Shown in pieces: positions 59,254-64,000 of a stretch of 64,000 nucleotides of DNA. How positions within the stretch are numbered: position 1 is the stretch's first letter; every line of letters starts with the position of its first letter. The notes below the pieces were generated by a model, which was not told where the DNA came from, ran no database searches, and saw only the letters and a program-made list of their open reading frames with translations. Position numbers and translations under genes: made by a program. This DNA comes from Gonocerus acuteangulatus (taxonomy: Eukaryota > Arthropoda > Insecta > Hemiptera > Coreidae), in contig OX328128.1 of assembly GCA_946811695.1 (NCBI GenBank), positions 28,924,510 to 28,988,509 on the forward strand, in the 5' to 3' direction.

Positions 59254-59287
59254 GACATGTTTCGTGCCTTAATTTGCACCTCTTCAG
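59254..59287 (-). ncRNA. Hammerhead ribozyme motif
   Basis: Minus strand: CTGAAGA, G, stem II GTGC/GCAC, GAAA, 3-bp palindromic stem III (ACATGT), C. GCCC before and GGGT after the core can form stem I. All core positions intact. Confidence 0.8.
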
Positions 59288-59390
59288 GGGCTTTCCTTAT
59301 CGGGAAGTCCTCTAGTCATGTGTACTGGCTTGAGTCAGGCGTAATACTGCCAGTACACATGACGAGAGGACTTCCCGATAAGGAAGGCCC

Positions 59391-59424
59391 CTGAAGAGGT
59401 GCGAATTAAGGCACGAAACAAGTC
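59391..59424 (+). ncRNA. Hammerhead ribozyme motif, opposite arm
   Basis: CTGAAGA, G, stem II GTGC/GCAC, GAAA, then ACAAGT (one mismatch in stem III), C. Stem I is GCCC/GGGC. Confidence 0.75.
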
Positions 59425-59550
59425 GGGCAAAATAGATGAGATGAAATAAAATAGTTGAACAAAAACAAATGGTGTTCTGCTTCATCGACCCTCTGCCAAA
59501 TAAAGAAAAAATTACAAGTGGAAAATATATATTGGGTCATATTCAGAAGA

Positions 59551-59615
<65 letters not shown>

Positions 59616-59769
59616 AATTTGAACCACCGTTATTTTCGGTCTCTAGGGGTTCTGAAACGCAAAATTTTCTAGTCGGCACTTCCGGATTGTTTCATGAGAT
59701 CAACCTTATAAGCGGGGTTCCACCCTATGAAGGGAGGGAGGAACCGCGTTAAAGGAAGTCGCAAGCAGT

Positions 59770-60800
59770 TAAATCGGGCGAACGAGACGAACATGACATG
59801 ACCCGGTGTAATTTCTTGTTCTTCCAATAACTTTGTAAGAAAGTGAACAAATTCTTTTTTCAACAAACAATTTCTTTATTTTATCATCCCATTTAATTGG
59901 CGGGAACAAATATTATTCCACCAACAAATAGGAAGAATAATCAAATAATTGAAAAGATTTTGGGATAAATTGAATAGAGACTTTTTAGAAAATATAAATA
60001 AAAGTCCGTTACTCAGTAGCTGTATTCCTAAGTAAGGTGCCGTAGTCTGCACCACATTTCAGAGACATTTGCTAAAATCAAGCGACATTAATACAAAATA
60101 AAAATAAATACTGTTGCTCTTTTATAAATAGATGATTTAATTTGCTAAGCGGACCTCACGTGAAAGTCTACAGGAATTTCGTTTGGCCTCGTGTTCTTAT
60201 CGTGACGTCTCCTGACTTTGCACCATCTCCGCTGATAAGAGAAATTTATAAACGTTTGCAGTACAATAATAGATAAGGCTAAACGTTTTTTTAATATAAA
60301 TGAATTTGGTAGTGAAGTAGTTAGTGCGATCTGCAGGTTTTTTTCTGAAATTAATGATTGAAACAAATATGTTGTTTTAAAAAAAACGGGGCTTTAGTTT
60401 ACTTTATATTCGATGCAGGAAAAAATGTCAATTCCTCAGAAGATGAGTAAACTCAGCAAGTTCCTTAGCAAGTCAACGACCCCAAGGCTTTAAATATATT
60501 AAAGGGATTTGTTGTTTTTTAGACCTGACAACCTTTGAAAACATTAACGCTGGATAATAAAATTTATTCTTTTATGATTTCTTTAATGTGTGTGTGAGTG
60601 GTTGCGGTGCATAGGAGTGACTTTAGAAAAGCATTATTTCTTTCATAATACCTTTTAATTTGCTCCTTTTCTTAAATATGTCATATAATTAATTTTGAAA
60701 TTTAATATTATATGTTACATATATAATTAATTTTTTTTATATCCTATGTTTTGTATATATTACATTTTTATATTTTTTTACCAATTATGTGAGCAAATCA
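59770..60800. other. AT-rich intergenic DNA
   Basis: No gene or named repeat recognised. Confidence 0.45.
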
Positions 60801-60900
60801 GCCTAGTAAGTTACACCATAACATATATATATATATATATATCCACTTGGTCTGCAACATATGTATATTGTGTAACTTACTAGGCTCACATAATATATAT
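60790..60900. repeat. Inverted repeat around (TA)n
   Basis: GCCTAGTAAGTTACACCATA (60799 on) is mirrored by TGTGTAACTTACTAGGC (about 60869-60886), enclosing (TA)n at 60823-60841. Confidence 0.65.
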
Positions 60901-61740
60901 TCCTTTTCTTGTTCAAAGAAAAGGGTTTGCTTTTCGGAAATGTAGCTTCCACCAAACGGAACACTTCTCTTCATGTCAAGCCGAAACGTTGGCACAAATA
61001 TGAGTAATTTTAGTTATAAAATGTAGTTTTATTCAACCCATGACTAAACCCCGATGATCTAAACCTTCTTCAAAATCTGTTCAAGGTCGTACCTCTACTG
61101 GGGTATGAAACGTCCGAATTTCTCGACTGAACTACGGATTGGGTAAATGGGTTAAACGTCATATAAGGCTTTACTCTCGATAGGGAGGAAGTAAACGCCC
61201 CAAAAAAGTCATAAGACATCATTTAAAAAAACAAAACAGATTTGGAAATTGTTCATTATATTTTAAGAAATTGGAAACTACTTCAATTAAAATCATCTCA
61301 AGTTCACATAAGGGAGCGTTTGTTAGTAAAAAATGGGTTAAAAGAAAACGATTGTAAAGCAATGACGTAATTAGTAAAGCCAAGGGTACTGGGGTTTCGC
61401 TAGTCACCCCATTGTACGCAGCCATTGTCCTTTGGCTCTATTCTTCAGGAGAAAAACCCAACACGTGACACGAGTCCAGTTTGCAAACTGGGTTATGCCA
61501 AAGTTCAACAAGCATCCCCCTAAGTTTCCGTTGCAATTTAGATTCCTTTTCGCTCTGCAGCTCATAAGCAAAACAATTTTTGGCATTGGCATTTCTAACG
61601 CTTTAATGGGATCCTGCACCGTTTAAAGAAACCAGGGTTAAGGGGTAATACTGCCTAGTGCGATCAAAATTGAAGTCATTTTCTTGAATTTATAAATAAC
61701 AGATAAATCAATATTTTTCAATTCTTTATGCCAAACGGGG

Positions 61741-62085
61741 GGCGAGGTTAGCTCAGTGGTAGAGCACTGGACTAATAAGCTGGAGGCCTGAGTTCAAATC
61801 CCGAGCAAGCACTAAAGATTTTTTCTTCTAGTGTCTTCGTTCATGGGTTGAATTCGGCCTCCCTGACCGTCCCTAGGCCGACCCAGCCTTTAATTAATTT
61901 AATAATGGGTACCTTGGGTGCTAATGACTCTAGCAGTCGAAGCGGCCAAGGGGAAAATCAGGCGGCCGGAGCATAGTACTGACCATACTATCTCCCTAGT
62001 GTGCCGTATGGTCATGAATCAGATACCTCTATAGTATCTGCCCCTCAGGGCCCTCGTGGCCTGTTACGGAACTGATTTTTTTTTT
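61741..62085 (+). mobile_element. tRNA-derived SINE (family B), full length
   Basis: Head GAGGTTAGCTCAGTGGTAGA and GAGTTCAAATCCCG, body shared with 52603-52930, end GGCCTGTTACGGAAC and T-run. Flanks TATGCCAAACG and TATACCAAACG are a near-exact duplication. Confidence 0.92.
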
Positions 62086-62611
62086 TTATACCAAACGTCT
62101 TATATGGGATGTTAAAGTATCCAAAAAAATAAGTTTCAATTTTTCGATAGAAAAATGGCGGCGCTTTTTCTGACGAACGGAAACCCTATTTTTTCACGGG
62201 CGATGGTCTGCAGGCGGAAAGACTGAAATTATTTCGAAAGAAGAAGGTTAAATCTAGTAAAGTCGTAGGATTTATAAGAAATATCAATTTTTTTCGGAAA
62301 TGGTGAACAAATATTCATTTTCTATTAAACAATCCGTAGAAAATCCGTCATAAAATCCTTATAACTCAATAAATCGAAAAAATCCTACGTACTTTACAAG
62401 ATAATATCATTAGGAGGCTGCAATTACTAGTTAAGGTACATAGGGTGAACAATGAAGGCGCTGTCGTATCGCCTAATTTGAAAAACATAGTTTTGAGAAA
62501 AACGACTTTAAAATTTAATGTTCTGAAATATCCATATTTTTTCTATTTAATTTATTTCATACTTTCTTGAAATTAAAATAATGGGTTTTAATTTTGAAAT
62601 GTATTGAAGAA

Positions 62612-62887
62612 CATGGGCGTATATAGAAAATAATTTCGGGAGGGGCTGGGAAAATTTCTGGGGGGGGGAGCTGAGACCATTTCCGGGGTATGGAATACTA
62701 AAAATTTAGAGCTTGGAATAGTTTTAGGCAACTAAAACGCTATTACACGTAAAATAAAATATTTTTTATGAACTAAGTGATCTTATTAAATTTATTTTTA
62801 AGGGTTTTACGTCAAGTTTTTACCATCAAATCAAGATTTCGGGGGGGGGGCTGCAGCCCCCTCAGCCCCCCCCCTTATACGCCCATG
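62612..62887 (+). mobile_element. MITE, CATGGGCGTATATA family, best-preserved copy
   Basis: Ends CATGGGCGTATATAG and CTTATACGCCCATG with an exact 8-bp duplication TTGAAGAA (62604-62611; 62888-62895). Interior includes GGGGTATGGAATACTAAAAA, ATGAACTAAGTGATCTTAT and GGGGCTGCAGCCCCC. Confidence 0.96.
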
Positions 62888-63452
62888 TTGAAGAAGGCCA
62901 AAAAAACTTAACAATTAAAAAGAGACGAAGCTCGCTCAAAATTTATCTTCAAATCAGCATCGCGTTCACTCGGCATAAGAACTTCATTTGGAAAAAATTT
63001 AGATCATAATGTCCTTCGTTCACGGTTCAATTCGACAGAGTGGTTTTAAGGAAAACTGACGAAAAAGGCAGCACTATTTTCCACTTCTGTGCGACTTTGC
63101 GCAATAACACCGTGATTGGACGCAATAACACGGGATCTCTGTAAAATGTAAATATGTTTGAGAATAAGGCAAGAATATGGCAAAAAACGTGACCAATTAA
63201 GTGGATGTTAGGTATATTTAGTGGATATTTTTTCTATGATTTGGCACTAGTATGGGCGATAGATGACGAAATCCATTTGTTAACTTATTGGTTTAGTCAA
63301 TGTGCGCATTTATGACGAAGCAGCTTGTTTTTATTTGCATACTTTTGACTGCGAGTTTAACATGTCGGTACAGGGAATGTCACCTTTAGGTGAGCACGAG
63401 ATGGTCACCTAAAAGTTATTGTGGTCTTCCTCCCTCATCTAGGCATTCAGTG

Positions 63453-63530
63453 CTGAAGAAGGCTGCTAAAGAGCGCGTGAAAACGTTTTTTTTTTGAAAA
63501 TCTGACGTTTTCTCTAAGCCGAATCCCTGA
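63453..63530 (+). mobile_element. Decayed hammerhead motif with PLE 3' block
   Basis: CTGAAGA, A, GGCTGC paired imperfectly with GCGCGT, GAAAACGTT, then TCTGACGTTTTCTC and AGCCGAATCCC. Same architecture as 47792-47890, but stem II and stem III are broken. Confidence 0.65.
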
Positions 63531-63539
63531 AATTGTTTA

Positions 63540-64000
63540 CACATTTATTATAATGTTTACTGTATTACAGCAGTTTAATATAGCGTTGGTGTTACTTAAT
63601 ACATGTGATGATGTGAGTGATATAATATTTATGAAAATGTATACTCGGCCGGGAATATTTATACTGGGGGATTGACCGTTTACCCATAGTTCTCTAGGAA
63701 ACTGTTCTAGAATAGTGCAAGCTTTGCAAATCATCATTTTTTCTTGCTATTCACCTGCATGAAGCAAGAGTAAACCCGTTAGACATACCAGGTGCTCTTG
63801 GGGGAACTATTGGGATTTATTGTTGTACGGTGAGGAGGGTGCTCAGATAATGAGCAGTCTCCGAAGGGTAGGTGCATTGTGGGGTGCGGCCACCCGGGGT
63901 GGGGAGTGCATAATGCACTGGGGACTGCATGGCCCTATGCACAATGCACCGGCTTCCGGTTCGGCTCCTGCATTTCCCAAGAGCCAGGTGCACTTCTCTA
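63540..64000. other. Right-edge DNA, including a GC-richer repeat of GTGCA words
   Basis: Positions about 63840-63990 contain repeated TGCA(T/C) words (GGTGCATTGTGG, GTGCATAATGCACTGG, GCACAATGCACC) that can fold on themselves. Cut by the window edge; not recognised. Confidence 0.4.

Larger units (their letters stand above)
59157..59515. mobile_element. Palindromic pair of PLE ends with two hammerhead motifs, between (TA)n tracts
   Basis: Arms of about 170 bp (59157-59330; 59343-59515) are almost perfect reverse complements. They run from CACTTGT at the outer ends, through GGCAGAGGGTCGATGAAGCA and the ribozyme, to GTGTACTGGC at the middle. (TA)n flanks both sides (58998-59155; 59554-59612). 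It inserted into, or formed within, R1. Confidence 0.85.

Noticed and set aside
61085..61130. Hammerhead motif (GAAACGTCC) near 61110-61120, and GAAACGTT near 60982
   Set aside because: No CTGANGA with a stem II upstream at either place.

Overview
The window comes from the nuclear genome of an AT-rich metazoan, most likely an arthropod. The two intact genes are intron-bearing animal genes. The 5S-derived repeat head at 3310-3420 begins and ends like arthropod 5S rRNA (GCCAAC ... GTTGGC). I cannot name the species.

Only two conserved host genes are supported, and they form a head-to-head pair. PPAN (Peter Pan/Ssf1, a Brix-domain 60S ribosome-assembly factor) runs leftwards in eight coding exons from 10820 and leaves the window at its left edge. 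MPC1 (mitochondrial pyruvate carrier subunit 1) runs rightwards in three exons, 11185-14706, and encodes a full 109-residue protein. The 364 bp between their start codons must hold both core promoters. All splice sites used are GT-AG and every phase joins.

Beyond about 15.4 kb no conserved host gene was recognised. The DNA is a dense, nested set of repeats: Penelope-like retroelement (PLE) remnants carrying hammerhead-ribozyme motifs, one of them with a GIY-YIG endonuclease coding region in two opposed halves; a 5'-truncated RTE-type LINE; three tRNA-derived SINE families and one 5S-derived SINE; a MITE family (termini CATGGGCGTATATA, 8-bp target duplications) in eight copies; a palindromic hAT-type MITE; a PIF/Harbinger-like MITE inside a dead mariner; an internally deleted mariner; Helitron-like fragments; a 1.1-kb inverted-terminus element; and a long unnamed dispersed repeat (called R1 here). 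More than a dozen long (TA)n tracts sit mostly at repeat ends.

Two structures stand out. In a PPAN intron (about 2.2-4.4 kb) a SINE is split by a roughly 2-kb palindrome with GATTAC-rich arms, which holds a MITE that in turn holds a 5S SINE. At 22.7-28.9 kb two arrays of one CTAG-flanked minisatellite lie in opposite orientation around a unique centre, like a giant foldback element.
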